Made by a program: the position numbers and the translations under genes
Source: Gorsachius magnificus
Taxonomy: Eukaryota > Chordata > Aves > Pelecaniformes > Ardeidae
Direction of reading: 5' to 3'
Length of the DNA stretch: 64,000 nt
Assembly (NCBI GenBank): GCA_034008185.1
Contig: CM067104.1
Location: 1,951,799 to 2,015,798 of the forward strand
Part shown: one piece after another, positions 26,701-37,080 of the stretch
Layout of the letters: each line of letters opens with the position of its first letter
Position numbering within the stretch: the stretch's first letter is position 1
The notes under the pieces: generated by a model
Database searches by the model: none
The model's input: the letters and a program-made list of their open reading frames with translations, nothing else
What the model was told of the DNA's origin: nothing

Positions 26701-29700
26701 ATAGAGGTGTTTTCTCCTTGGAGATGAGAGGAAGGAAAAAAAAAATAGCTACATAAAACGCCTGAGGTTGCTTTTTGCATGGGGTTTACTGAAATATCGT
26801 ACTCCATCTATGAGATTAAGGGTCAGTCTTGTTCTGTCGGTGGCAGGGTTCTGAAGGTTTCTGCTGTCTTGTGCGTCACCAGTTAAAACAGAACAACACT
26901 CAGGTTCAAACTGGCTGGTGCTGTTCAGTGCGTTCATGGTCATGTCTAGCAATAATAATGGATTCTGGTCCCAGTTTTGTTGAAGACATGGTGTAATCCC
27001 AGTAAATGACTTTGCTCTCACTTGATTTGGTTTCCATCTATATAAATAGTGAATAACAGATGTAATCTCAGCTGAAAAGCACTGCAGAAGCACGTGATGC
27101 TACGTGCTGTAGCAGAGGAAGAAGCACTGTTAATGCATGTTTTGCTCCAGCAGTATTTCTAGGCCCTAGTCAGACATGTTTTATAGAAAGGAGGAAATAA
27201 CTTGAGTACAAGAACAGGGTTTGTCCTGCACTTCTTGAGTGGTTTCTTTGGGATTCCAGGGATAAAAAGCAAACGTCACTTCCTGTGAGGGGACAGATCT
27301 TGGGGCAGTGTGGCAGAGGTGATTTAACATGTACAGTCCTTTGCACTCATTTCCGTCTTTTCCAGGCACGAGGAATTAATCTGTCCTGCGTCCGGACTTG
27401 TGTGGTAGTTGCAGAGGAGAGGCCGCGAGTTTCTCTCACTCATTCCTTCTCCAAACTCTTCAAAGACATTGGCCTGTCGTCTCGTGCTGTAAGCACCACC
27501 TTTGGCTCAAGAGTCAACGTTGCTATCTGTTTACAGGTAATGCGAGTGCTTTCTAGTCCATGTGTGTCACTGGCATCAGATTTCCAGACTCCGTTGTATT
27601 CCGAATCGGCAAACTTCCTAATCTGCACAGAGCGTTGTTAGTGTGGCCCAACATCTGCTTTGCAGAGAACAGCTAGCACAAGATTTAAGCAGCTTCTCTT
27701 GTTTTCAGCTGCCAGATTATATCACGATGCTCCAGACGACTGAAACATGACGTGAGAGAACTGGTTATTTCCATGCAAACAATGACTAGTTGCCCCAGGG
27801 CTGATAGCTGAGAGTGCTTGGGCTGCCTCCACGGCAGCTCCCCCCTCCCCGGAGATGCATCCCACACTGGTGTTACACTCGGTATAGAGCAAATGGGCTG
27901 TTTACTCAAGTGTTTCCCTTAGTGCAACTGCAAAGGTGGGGAAATGTGAATATGAATTTTTCTGCCAGTAAGAAACCCCTGGAAACGTTTAGGAGCTCAG
28001 GCAGAAGTTACCCTGACTTCTGCAGATGCATTAATTTATTTTCTTTTTTAAATGTTAACTCTTCAGGGAACATCTGGGCCTGATCCCACCACCGTGTATG
28101 TAGATCTGAAATCCTTGAGACATGACAGGTACAGTAAGTTTACTTAACCTTATTTAATAACTCTCTATAAAACGCAGTCATGTTACTGAGCTGGCAGACC
28201 TCTCAGTAGATTTCAGCTGTTTTTTCCCCTGACAATGTTTTCTTTCCCTTCAGAGTACGTCTGGTGGAAAGGGGAGCTCCACAAAGCCTGCTACTTTCAG
28301 AATCTGGGAAGGTAATTTCATGTTATTGCCTGACACGGCATGCAGCGTCTGATGACGCCCCGTTTGTTTTTATGCCCCCCGTGATGTAGATGTGTAGCTA
28401 GGAAAGGTAGTCCTGCGGCATGGCGTCAGAAGAGGTGATAGTTGGTTACGCTGTTCCTCAAGAAAGTGAGTTTGATTTCTAATAAAGTAGCTGTTAAATT
28501 AGGAGCTTGCTTTGCAGAAACAATTGGGAGAATTGGTTGTGTTTGCAGTAAATGAACCGTACCGCAAGTGTCTGCTGTCTGTCCTGTCCTTGAAATCGGC
28601 ATGCATTTGAGATTCACTGCAGCTCTTGCTCCCTCCTTTAAATGGATTAACAAAAAGATGTTTCCCAGTAGTTTTTTAACATTGAATTCTCCAAAATCAA
28701 GGTCCAGCAACATTTACAGGCCTAGAATCCCTTACCTCTGTGGCTCTTGAGTCACGAAATACATTCACGCCATGAGCGTGCGTCAGTGTACGTGTCCCAA
28801 CATGTTTTATACCTGTCTAATTTCTGTGGGTGAATGCATGCCCTTCTGGAGGTAAATGAACAGCTTTGCTATTTCAGTTGTGTGTGAAGATCATTCACAG
28901 ACGGATTACATATTTCTTCTTGTGACCTTTAGATTTTACCTGGCGTCAAAGTAGTCATTGTTAATCCTGAGACGAAAGGGCCCCTTGGAGATTCTCATCT
29001 TGGGGAGGTAAGCGCAGGTTTCGCTATTTGGGTAGCTTCTCCCGTTGGCTGCTCCCTGAGCTCTATATTCTCTCTGCTCGATGATGTAAGTTGCTGGGTG
29101 ACAGTTTGTGAGTGGTAATACTTGGGGCCTTTTTAAGCTAAATTCTTGCTGGAGTGTTCAGAATTTGGGTGTGTTATTTTACTGCCAATTTTAAAGAAAA
29201 AGAAAGCCTGCTAGAAAGGAAGGCTTATTCCACTCTAAAGCTTGCGTTACTGGCTTGCAAATAATCTAATTTACATTTTGCTTTCCTTATCTTGATTATG
29301 CACCAGCATGTTTGATCTGTGTTGATAGATTATTATCAGGTTTTGGACTTCACAGGTTATAAAAATCCACAGTTTATTTACTCAGTTAACCCTCACCTTA
29401 CGGTTACTAGGAGAGTAGACCTGCAAGACGCATTTTTAAGATTCTGCAGGGTATTTGGAGGTTTGAGCTAAATACAAAACAGTTCTGGATCTGGAAAATC
29501 TTAGATAAGAAGAGAACCTTCTTGCTACAGTTTACTACCTGCTTCATTTTAATGTTGAGCAGATGCTCTGGTGCTGTAGTGCGTGAATCTGACTGTTTTT
29601 CCGCTTCCTGTACAGATTTGGGTTCACAGCCCACACACGGCCAGCGGCTACTACACGATCTATGACAATGAAACCCTTCAGGCTGATCATTTCAACACCC

Positions 29701-30874
29701 GTCTGAGCTTTGGCGACGCTGCTCAGACGCTTTGGGCTCGGACTGGATACCTTGGTTTTGTTCGTCGGACAGAGCTCACAGCTGCCAGCGGAGGTATGGC
29801 AGAAATTAGTCTTTTATCCTTTAAATGAAGATGAAGAGTTTTCCTTCATACTCCGCAGCGAATAAGCCCTGATCCGCGTGTCTGGATACGAGAGACGCCT
29901 TGTTGTATCTAAATTCCATTTATTGTCTGCCACTTCCCGTTTTCATAGTACGCGCACGCTTCACCTCCCATCTCTCCTCTCTAGAGCGCCACGATGCACT
30001 GTATGTTGTTGGAGCACTGGATGAGACTTTGGAACTGCGGGGACTGCGTTACCATCCGATTGACATTGAGACTTCTGTATCTCGAACGCACAGAAGCATT
30101 GCTGAATGGTAAAACAGCCGCGAAACGGGAATTCTTCCTAACCTAGCTGCAACGTAGCACTCTTTATGCAAAGATGCAGGATTTGATAGAAAAAAAATAA
30201 AAATACCTAAGGCAAAGTCAGATACTACTTTTTGGTGTTACCATCAGCAAGTCATGCACCTCATTTCCCATCTGTAGATCAGAATAATACTGGCCTGGCT
30301 GACTCAATGTTTTCTCAGGAGCCTTAATTCAAAATAGAAATGATGATTTCCTGCTCTGTGGTGTAAAGAACCATTTATATTTGTGTCGGCGAAAGCAGCA
30401 CTGAGTTCGTATGTCGCACGAGGTAGTACTGGGGTGTGTTTGAGCTGATCCTTGACGCGTCAGGACTAGGTCTTGGAGTCAGGTCAGTTGGAAATGTAGC
30501 CCAAAGCAGGCAGTAACCTCCATCTAAGGATACTGTGAACTTTGGGTCATTGTGTTTGTAAAATAACTGGGTTTTCCACTTGTTTGTTTGTTGTTTTTTT
30601 GTGTGTGTGTTTAACTTTCAGTGCTGTATTCACATGGACCAACTTGCTCGTGGTTGTTGTGGAGCTGTGTGGCTGTGAACAGGAAGCCCTGGATTTAGTG
30701 CCGCTCGTTACCAACGTGGTCCTGGAAGAACATTACCTAATTGTGGGAGTGGTGGTGGTAGTGGATCCTGGAGTTATTCCTATCAATTCCAGAGGAGAGA
30801 AACAACGAATGCATCTCCGCGACAGTTTCCTGGCTGATCAGTTAGACCCCATATACGTAGCCTATAACATGTAA
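1808..30874 (+). CDS. DIP2B: DIP2B, disco-interacting protein 2 homolog B (5'-partial, 36 exons)
   Basis: DIP2 proteins carry an N-terminal DMAP1-binding region and two tandem adenylate-forming (AMP-binding, fatty-acyl-AMP-ligase-like) domains; the family has been linked to lipid metabolism and neuronal development. I joined 36 exons, all with GT-AG borders; their lengths total 4568 nt, which is 2 nt plus 1521 codons plus TAA, with no internal stop or frame break. The protein follows human DIP2B almost residue for residue and ends in the family's C-terminal YVAYNM. Human DIP2B is 1576 residues with 38 exons, so exons 1 and 2 (about 55 codons) must lie upstream of the window. The close match to DIP2B through the variable serine-rich N-terminal region argues against DIP2A or DIP2C. 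Exon coordinates are in the four block entries that follow. Splice sites are inferred by eye from homology and consensus. Confidence 0.97.
8320..8332 (+). promoter_or_regulatory. Candidate CTCF core site in a DIP2B intron
   Basis: CTCCCTCTGCTGG matches the reverse complement of the CTCF core consensus (CCASYAGRKGGC) with about one mismatch. It lies in a DIP2B intron. Single motif matches are frequent by chance, so this is only a candidate. Confidence 0.25.
9400..18884 (+). CDS. DIP2B: DIP2B exons 8-21: first adenylate-forming domain
   Basis: Exons are 9400-9597, 9794-9885, 10357-10467, 11890-12013, 12545-12654, 13401-13503, 14535-14599, 14865-14958, 15509-15628, 16441-16555, 17141-17280, 17500-17636, 18225-18305 and 18757-18884. 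The domain opens with a [13 protein letters not shown] segment and contains [12 protein letters not shown], where acyl-CoA synthetases have their A2 core motif. The A3 (phosphate-binding loop) position is occupied by [14 protein letters not shown], lacking the usual Ser/Thr-Gly-Thr-Thr-Gly-x-Pro-Lys pattern. The A8 hinge position is [18 protein letters not shown]. The layout is that of a FAAL-like fold with degenerate catalytic motifs. The donor of exon 18757-18884 is the weak GTCAGC, supported by the frame and homology of the next exon. Exon 18225-18305 lies 12 nt from a CR1 element. Confidence 0.96.
17935..17994 (+). mobile_element. CR1 LINE 3'-end fragment
   Basis: A short copy of the conserved CR1 3' end: GGTTGGACTAGATGACCTCT, then a GGGTCCCATCCAACCC core, then a single ATTCTATGAT terminal unit. 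It abuts a second, longer CR1 fragment starting at about 17995, in the same orientation, inside a DIP2B intron. CR1 is the dominant avian LINE and copies are usually 5'-truncated. The boundaries are approximate. Confidence 0.85.
17995..18212 (+). mobile_element. CR1 LINE, 5'-truncated
   Basis: A CR1 3'-terminal fragment of about 218 bp containing the family's recognisable GACATTAGGAAAAACTTCTT, GGCTGCCCAGTGAGGTGGTG and GGTTGGACTCGATGATCTT segments, ending in two copies of the CR1 octamer ATTCTATG at 18197-18212. Only 12 nt (TTTCTGTTGCAG) separate its end from DIP2B exon 18225-18305. This CR1 tail therefore sits where the branch point of that intron should be. Confidence 0.93.
19656..24259 (+). 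CDS. DIP2B: DIP2B exons 22-28: end of domain 1, linker, start of domain 2
   Basis: Exons are 19656-19770, 20754-20955, 21358-21467, 21608-21688, 22246-22369, 23412-23533 and 24148-24259. The first encodes the C-terminal subdomain strand with [16 protein letters not shown]; the second, the longest here, has [20 protein letters not shown] and a Cys-rich [15 protein letters not shown]. The second adenylate-forming domain starts with [18 protein letters not shown], the usual N-terminal helix preceding the A1/A2 region, and continues with [10 protein letters not shown] and [17 protein letters not shown]. Exon 22246-22369 uses a weak AAG acceptor at 22244-22245; a much stronger upstream T14-GCAG site would shift the frame, so the AAG site is the correct one by reading frame. 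Confidence 0.95.
21550..21596 (+). repeat. Short direct repeat next to a DIP2B acceptor
   Basis: The 13-mer TTAAGTACTGCCT occurs at 21550-21562 and again at 21584-21596, the second copy 11 nt before exon 21608-21688. It looks like a small local duplication; no function can be assigned. Confidence 0.6.
24727..30874 (+). CDS. DIP2B: DIP2B exons 29-38: second adenylate-forming domain and C-terminus
   Basis: Exons are 24727-24836, 25485-25615, 26178-26346, 27366-27536, 28067-28128, 28254-28311, 28933-29007, 29616-29793, 29985-30108 and 30622-30874 (with TAA at 30872-30874). The A3-like segment is [16 protein letters not shown], closer to a true phosphate loop than domain 1 but without the canonical Pro-Lys-Gly. 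ARTGYLGF corresponds to the A7 Tyr/Ser-Gly-Asp region but the Asp is replaced. [16 protein letters not shown] matches the A8 hinge. The last exon is strongly hydrophobic ([22 protein letters not shown]) and ends in YVAYNM. Homology, phase agreement and consensus splice sites support every junction. Confidence 0.96.
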
Positions 30875-33800
30875 CGTCTGTGGGGGGAGTGATGTTCAGA
30901 ACCTTTGCAGGACCACTAAATGACAAAGGGTGGCAACAGAAATGAAGCTGGTGAAAATTACTAATACTTGATCTAAAGTTTGAGATTGCTGCCATATTCC
31001 CTTCATCTCATCCTGAGGTATTAAGATCGCGCTAACTCCCAACGGACAAAAGGAGATGTGGTAGACAATGGAAAACCTTTGTAACAGTTTACTGAAACAT
31101 TAGCTTTATAGAAAATGCAAAGTTGACAAGTGTGTGAGCTACAAAATCCCTAAGGCCTTTACAGTAGTGTTACTTTTTTCATCTGTTGTACATATTTGTA
31201 TTTTTATCTAATACTGGTTTAGGATTCTATAAGGGGAGGGTTTATTTAGTTAAGATAATAAACTATTAAGAAAAGGGTTGTCAGAGTTCTGCAGTTCCCT
31301 ACTATGTAATGTAATTGCATCTGTACTGTAGCTACTCATTCCATGGGATCACACAACTTATTTAAAATTGTGCCATGACCAAATCAATAACTTACGGAAT
31401 CTAAGAGTTACTTATTCATATAGATATTTCTTGAATTTAAAAAGAATTTTGCCTATATTTTAAATATGTAAATATTATTATACATAATTCACTTAGATAG
31501 AAAATTAACTTGGATAATGATGACAGCTGAAGGTAGACATTTTTAAGGACAAGTAACTTTTGTGGTCCTTAGCATAATTACATTTGGTTAGACAACTCAT
31601 GGAGATGCACAGACCTTTCACAAGTTTTCTTATTTCAGTGTGTAGTCCTTTATTGCTGGCCAGAAGTGTGTCCTAGCATGTAGGAACCTACAATTTTAAG
31701 GCACATCTTTCTAAAAGAGGCTGAATTTAAACAGTAATGCGGATTTTGGTAGAAATCGCAGTGCAAGTCCAGAACGCTTAACTGAAATGATGCACCCGAG
31801 TGGCAGCCTCTGCCTCCACCCTCTGTGACACCTTCTGTTTAAAGGGGGAAAAAAAAAACAACAAAAATCCTTTGGCTTGATGCACAGTTAAATTCACTGC
31901 TTGTGCAATTCCGTCATTATTCCATTCAGTTCCCTCCAGGTAGAGCACGAAATACTGTAAACAGGCTTTAATGGAAACTGGGAGGCAACAACGCAGTTTT
32001 CCTTGAAGCGTTCACTAGAAAGAATTGGGTAATTCTGGGGTTTGAGTTGAATGCAATTTTTCTTTTACAGGAGGAGGCACAAAAATGAGATGACAGCAAT
32101 TCTGGTAAAGACATCATTAAATAACTTTGTGAAAAATTACTATCCCAGCTCTCAAAATACCGTGTCAGTTCTCCCATTAGTAAGTGTAAAGGAACAGAAG
32201 CCTTAGGGTAGCGGGTGTAAGCTCTTGCTGTTAGGCAGCAGTTGCACACCAGGCTGAGGGAGAGACGGGGTTTAAGCTTTGACTCAAAATTACCTTTCTT
32301 TCATCTAATACTTAGTGATCTTTTAAGAACAATTAAATTCCTATGGGTGTTAAGAAAATACGATTGTGGAAGCAATGAGAGCTGATACCAGATACTGCAA
32401 CAGGGTTTTTTTGAGTCAGTGTAAATAAACTTGTTATTATAATGTTCCAGATTACCTCATTCAAAGTTTTTAGGCAGTTTTTCAAAGGTTTATGGTATGA
32501 ACTCTGAAGATCCTGTGGCAGTTACTGGAGCAGAACCCAGTGTATCCATAAGCAGACCCCGGTTTTGTCCTTGAAAAGCTCCTGATGCGTCCTGTTCTTC
32601 ACTGCAGAGTATTCAAATGCGGATAAGAAGTTCCGAATGCTATTTTTGAAAAATATTTGGTGGGGGAATAGATTTAGAAACTAAAAGTTGCTCTGGCAAG
32701 TCTAGACCTAAGAGTTCTTTGAAAATGCTTTAGTTTACAGGTGCACATCTTTGAACCATTTCTTCTTCTGCATCTACCACAGCAGTGAGACACCACCGCA
32801 GGCGCCGTTTTCACCGTATGGTGCCGCTGCCTGGGTGTGAAGGGTTCTGTCAGCAGTAAGGGTGCTGCCTGGGTTCTTACCACGTGCGTCCTAAAGCACC
32901 TGCGCGTGAAGTCTTTAATACATTTAGCTTTTAACAAATTGGCCAGAGAGTGAGGAGAGCGACAGGCGTAACTGTGACTGATACGGTTGGTGCTGCAACT
33001 TCGTTAGCGTGTACAGTGCACAGGAGTTGTTCTCCCTTCTCAGCCAGCAAAGTCTCGTTATTGCTCGTTACCCATCACTTTTTCACGTTTTCTTGCACAG
33101 CAAAGCCACTTGCAGCGCAGCTTCACTTCGTTGTTGCCCATTTCAGAAGAAATTCTGATGGTCTTGACGTTTTTCTTACTCAAATTAAAGCTTTAGATGA
33201 ATTGTTTCAACAAATTCTTTATTTGTCCATTGAAGTGGATTTTAAGTGCAATTCTAGGATTGTCTTTCATTTTTACTCGCGATTTTTCAGAAATAGAAAA
33301 ATGCAGGTGTTAATTTGATCAAAGATCCCCAGTATGTGGCAGATGGACTTTCTGAAATGCCGGGTTTGAATGACGTACTGGATTATTTTGGTTTTTCCCC
33401 CCCCATGCTTTTCCTTTGGCTAGGTGTATTGATAGTTTCTTACGATTTGGGGGTTTATCTTGCAAGTTGACAGCGTGCTCTTGATCTTCATTCTGGCATG
33501 TTACGTTTCTCTGTGGTGAACTGTAAGGTTACAGTCCTGCCCACGGAATGAAGTGGCATTCCATTCTCGATGGCCAGTAAGCCGCGCGCAGCAGCTGGCC
33601 AGTTTTGACTTCATTGAATGCTTTTGTCGCCGTTTGGCACGGCGGAAAGCAGGGTGCTGGAGGGGAGGGAAGCATGGGAGCTGTGAATCTGGAAACCCCG
33701 CTTCCTAACTCCAGCCCTGCTCATGACTTGCCACAAGACCTTCACGAGGTCACTTTGCTCCTTCAGTTTCTTCATCTGTAGATGAGGGCGTTAGCTAATC

Positions 33801-34625
33801 CTTACAACATCCCTGTGAGGTCACTAACTGTACAGCACTAAGTGCTATGTGGTTTTCATTGCTTTAGCCTCTTTGAGGTTGGGGTCAGTTTGTTCTTCCA
33901 AACTGATAAAAACGATTACTTGGTTGTCGTGGGACCTTTTTGCTTTACAACGGTGGCTTCGGATCTTCCCATACGAGAACAAACCGAGATGTGTAACTTC
34001 ACAAAATTGGCAGGGCCGCTGGTGGTGCACGTTGAGGTTCAGAGCCGGACGCTTTTCCCTAACGGCTGAGCCGCGTGGCGAGTCCCAAGAAGCAGACTCC
34101 CCAGTGCCGGTTTGACTCCGCAGCTCATCCAGCTGCAGAAGGCAAATCCCTTCCTACCGTTGTCCCTCAGATCCCAAGCTGACAGCTGCAGTGAAACTAA
34201 AAACTAGGAATTCTTAACACTTTGAACTAAAATATTTTGTACGTTTGACTGTTTACGGATATTCCCCAAGCAAGATACGTGGGTACAGGTAATGTCAAGA
34301 CCTGTTTTGTTAAAATTTGCACTGCGTTTCTGATTCAAATAAATGTAATTAAGATGCGTCATACTAACTGTCCTAAAAATAAGGTTGTAAAAACAAGATC
34401 AATTTTAGCCCTAAATGCCATTTTCCTTTAATTTCTGTCAACCTATTAACCACTGTCAAATTCAGACTCACAGCATTATGTAATTATGTATAAAGTTTTT
34501 ATTTATTTAAAATTAGATTAGAATAACACATTTTTAAATTTTAACACCTGGCTGGACAGTGTGCCATTAACGCATTGATTGTGTTTCCTTTGTCTTGTGT
34601 TAATAAATATTGATGCCTGATTGCT
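30875..34625 (+). other. DIP2B: DIP2B 3' untranslated region
   Basis: The 3.7 kb after the DIP2B stop is AT-rich, has no convincing coding sequence and no CR1, and ends shortly after an AATAAA at 34602-34607. Human DIP2B also has a 3' UTR of several kb, so a long 3' UTR fits. Earlier AATAAA hexamers at 31257-31262 and 34338-34343 could give shorter transcripts. The exact cleavage site cannot be seen. Confidence 0.7.
34602..34607 (+). terminator. DIP2B: Likely distal polyadenylation signal of DIP2B
   Basis: AATAAA followed within 30 nt by T/G-rich sequence (TTGATGCCTGATTGCTTGC). It is the last good hexamer before the sequence changes to the spacer preceding ATF1. Alternatives lie at 31257-31262 and 34338-34343. 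Confidence 0.6.
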
Positions 34626-36250
34626 TGCTTTAGTTCTCCATCTGCTGGTTTTCCGAAGGGTTTTTTTTTTTTTTTGCGGGGTGGGGGGTGGTTTGGGTTG
34701 TGGTTTTTGTTAAGGAAGCAAACATTGATCAGCTTTTTTTCCTGGTGAAAGGGAGAATTTGTAAGGATTTTTAGAAATAGGTTACGTCACTTGTGTATAG
34801 GAATGTAGGAGACCTGAAGCCGTGAAGAGCCGAGCTCCCTGCCCTGCCAGGGCTGGACAGAGTTGGCTTGTACCCAGAGAGCACCGAGCTCACTCGCTGA
34901 GGAGGCCCTAGGCGTGGTTTTAAGCATGACCTACCTATATTGAAGACTTTAGTGTAGTATCAGATAGTCTTTATTCAGTTTTGGTTAGGATTCGGGACTG
35001 GCGGGTTCATTTTGAACTGGAGTCCAGCGAGAGAGGTACAGACCCTCAAACCTTTGCGATTGCCAGCAAGGTGTGCGGGGCTTTGTCCTGGGAGGGCCTA
35101 GAGCAACCGCGCAGGGCTTTGCGTGAGCTGGCCGAACAGAAGCTGGGGTGGTGTTAAGAGACCGAATGCTGCACAATCTCTGCTGTCCAAAACTGTGGAG
35201 TTTGTATGAAGGTTGATTTTAAATAGTCATAAATGTTGAGATACAGTTTAGCACCAGAGAGGATGCAATTAAAACTGTCGTTGACAGCAGCTACCGTCTG
35301 TGCGGGTACCTATTAATAGTTCCGTGTTTCTGGCGTAGAATATACTTGGACACGTTATTTCCTACAAATGATGAGTAGCAATTTTACCATGGTTTCTTTT
35401 AAAAACACTTCATTTTCAGTAAATCTGCCCTGTATTTTAAAATTATTTGCTTAATACTGGGAAAACCCCTTTAAAAAAAAACAACAGACACCTAACTTTG
35501 AATCGTTACGTTGACAAAGTAAATTGAAATAGCCAATAAATCTTTCCATAAATACGTTTAGAATTGAGTGACCAAATTACCCAGGTGGCTGAAGATTCTT
35601 GTTGTTCTCGTTGTCACAGCTCCAGCCCAGGCCCCTTCTCTGGGATCGTAACCTCTACTGGTGTGAGCTGGGAAGAAAAACCTTGAGGGTGTTGAAGCTT
35701 TTCAGCAGTGGCTGTGGAAGGTCTTGTCAGGGGAACAGAAAGCATACGCGGGGGGTGTTGGAAGCAAATCATTCATCTGCTGACGTTGAGTAGTTTGACT
35801 CTACAGAGATGAAGGGCTTGGCCAGAACTAGGGGGGGCTTCAGGAAAGTAGAACAAAAACAGTGAAAACTGCAAACAAAATAACGTCAAGAGTTCTGTGT
35901 AGCAGCCAAAAAAAAAAAAAAAAAAAAAGTATGTCACACTAAAGCTTTACTCGAGCCCCTTTCTAAGATAATCTTTCACAGTTTGGGTTAGGACAGCAGG
36001 CAGGAGATGCTAAAAATGACGGGGAAAGGTTTGCATTTACCTGGGGGGGGGGGGCGAGTGCTCCAGGAAATCCTCGCTCTCCCTCTGGAGACGGTCACGG
36101 GGGGGGGGGCACCCCAGCGCTGCCGCCTGCCCCACCCGCCTGGGAGGAACCGCAGCCAAAATCCTCCCCGCTCCCTTCATGTTTGACCTTTGTTCCGTCG
36201 AAAGCAGTCGCTGTGCGATGCCTGAAATGCCTTTTCACTAATACAGCTGT
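34626..36250. other. DIP2B-ATF1 intergenic spacer
   Basis: I recognise no gene here. It holds a T run at about 34663-34675, an A21 tract at 35908-35928 and G runs at 36043-36054 and 36099-36109, then GC content rises into the ATF1 CpG island. Confidence 0.7.
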
Positions 36251-37080
36251 TCTAAAGATTAAAAATAAAAGCGAAGCGGCTAGAGGCGACGAACAACCGC
36301 CCTGCCCCTGCGCGAGGGCCAGAACGGGCCTTTTGCGGGGTAAAAGCCACCCCCGCCGCACTTTTCGTCACTGTCCGTGGCCGCGTACCCCCGCGTCCCG
36401 GTTGAGGATAAAGGGAAATAATTGTGTTTGTCCTGGCGGCGAGCGCTCCCCTGCCGCGGCCGGGCTGCGGCTGAGGCCGAGGCCTGCGGGCCGCCAGAGG
36501 CACCTTCCCGCCCTCGGCCCGGCAGCGGCGCTCTAGCGCCGCCTCTCTATGGCACCGGCCGGGTGGAGGCGGCGCCTAGAGCGGACGCTCTAGCCCCCAC
36601 CTCCGGGGCTCTATGCTGTGGGAACTCTATGGTGGGGATTTTCTAGGCGAGGCCTCCGCGGGGACTCTATGGTCGCAGCCCGCCCACCCCGAGCGTCCCG
36701 CGCGGGCCCGCCGTGTTTACGATGCCGCCGGCGCCGGTTTCCTGAGGCGGAGACGGGCGCGGCGGCGGCGGCGGCGGCGGCTCTCCCCACGCGCGGCCAG
36801 CGGCGGGGCCTGGCGGGCCTCTGAGGTAAGAGCGGGCGCCGCCGAGGCACGGCCGGGCGGGGGAGGCCGCCCCCCCCCCGGCCCCCCCCCCGGGCCCGGG
36901 GCCCGGGTCCCCCAGCCGGGGCCCGCCTCGCCCCTTCCCGGCGGGCGGCCGCTGCGGAGGAGCCTCCTGGAGCGGGTGGGAGGGGGATCGCGGGGGTCTG
37001 TGGGGTGGGGAGAAGGGGGGGGGGTCCCCCCGGGCTCCGGCGAGGAGCCCTCGGGTGGCGACTTCTGCCCGGTTGGGCTC
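36250..37080 (+). promoter_or_regulatory. ATF1: CpG island, ATF1 promoter
   Basis: A sharp rise in G+C with dense CpG, including an uninterrupted GGC-repeat stretch (about 36761-36780) and long C runs (36871-36890). No TATA box was seen near a plausible start. It lies about 4.7 kb upstream of the ATF1 start codon and on the correct side for a non-coding first exon with a donor at 36826. Six CTCTA-containing boxes cluster at 36531-36672. Boundaries are judged by eye, without a CpG calculation. Confidence 0.8.
36680..36825 (+). other. ATF1: ATF1 non-coding exon 1 (start uncertain)
   Basis: The CpG island contains a strong donor, CTGAG|GTAAGAG, at 36825/36826, directly after a GGC-rich stretch. 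ATF1 coding exon 2 begins with an acceptor at 41529-41530 and only six untranslated bases before its ATG, so a separate 5' UTR exon is required and this is the best candidate. The transcription start cannot be fixed from sequence. Confidence 0.55.

Larger units (their letters stand above)
1958..30621 (+). other. DIP2B: DIP2B introns in the window (35)
   Basis: Introns range from 125 nt (28129-28253) to 2353 nt (5391-7743). Those above 1 kb are 1958-3335, 3462-5177, 5391-7743, 10468-11889, 13504-14534, 22370-23411 and 26347-27365. I saw no exon-like coding match, antisense gene or structured RNA in them; the only recognisable mobile DNA is the CR1 pair in 17637-18224. Simple sequence includes an A run near 5875-5889, T runs near 7411-7423 and 22157-22170, and a GT run at about 30600-30610 just before the last exon. 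All introns are GT-AG. Confidence 0.8.

Noticed and set aside
32950..33318. 122-codon plus-strand open frame in the DIP2B 3' UTR
   Set aside because: Hydrophobic, low-information translation without relatives known to me; lies inside a UTR whose end is marked by a later AATAAA.
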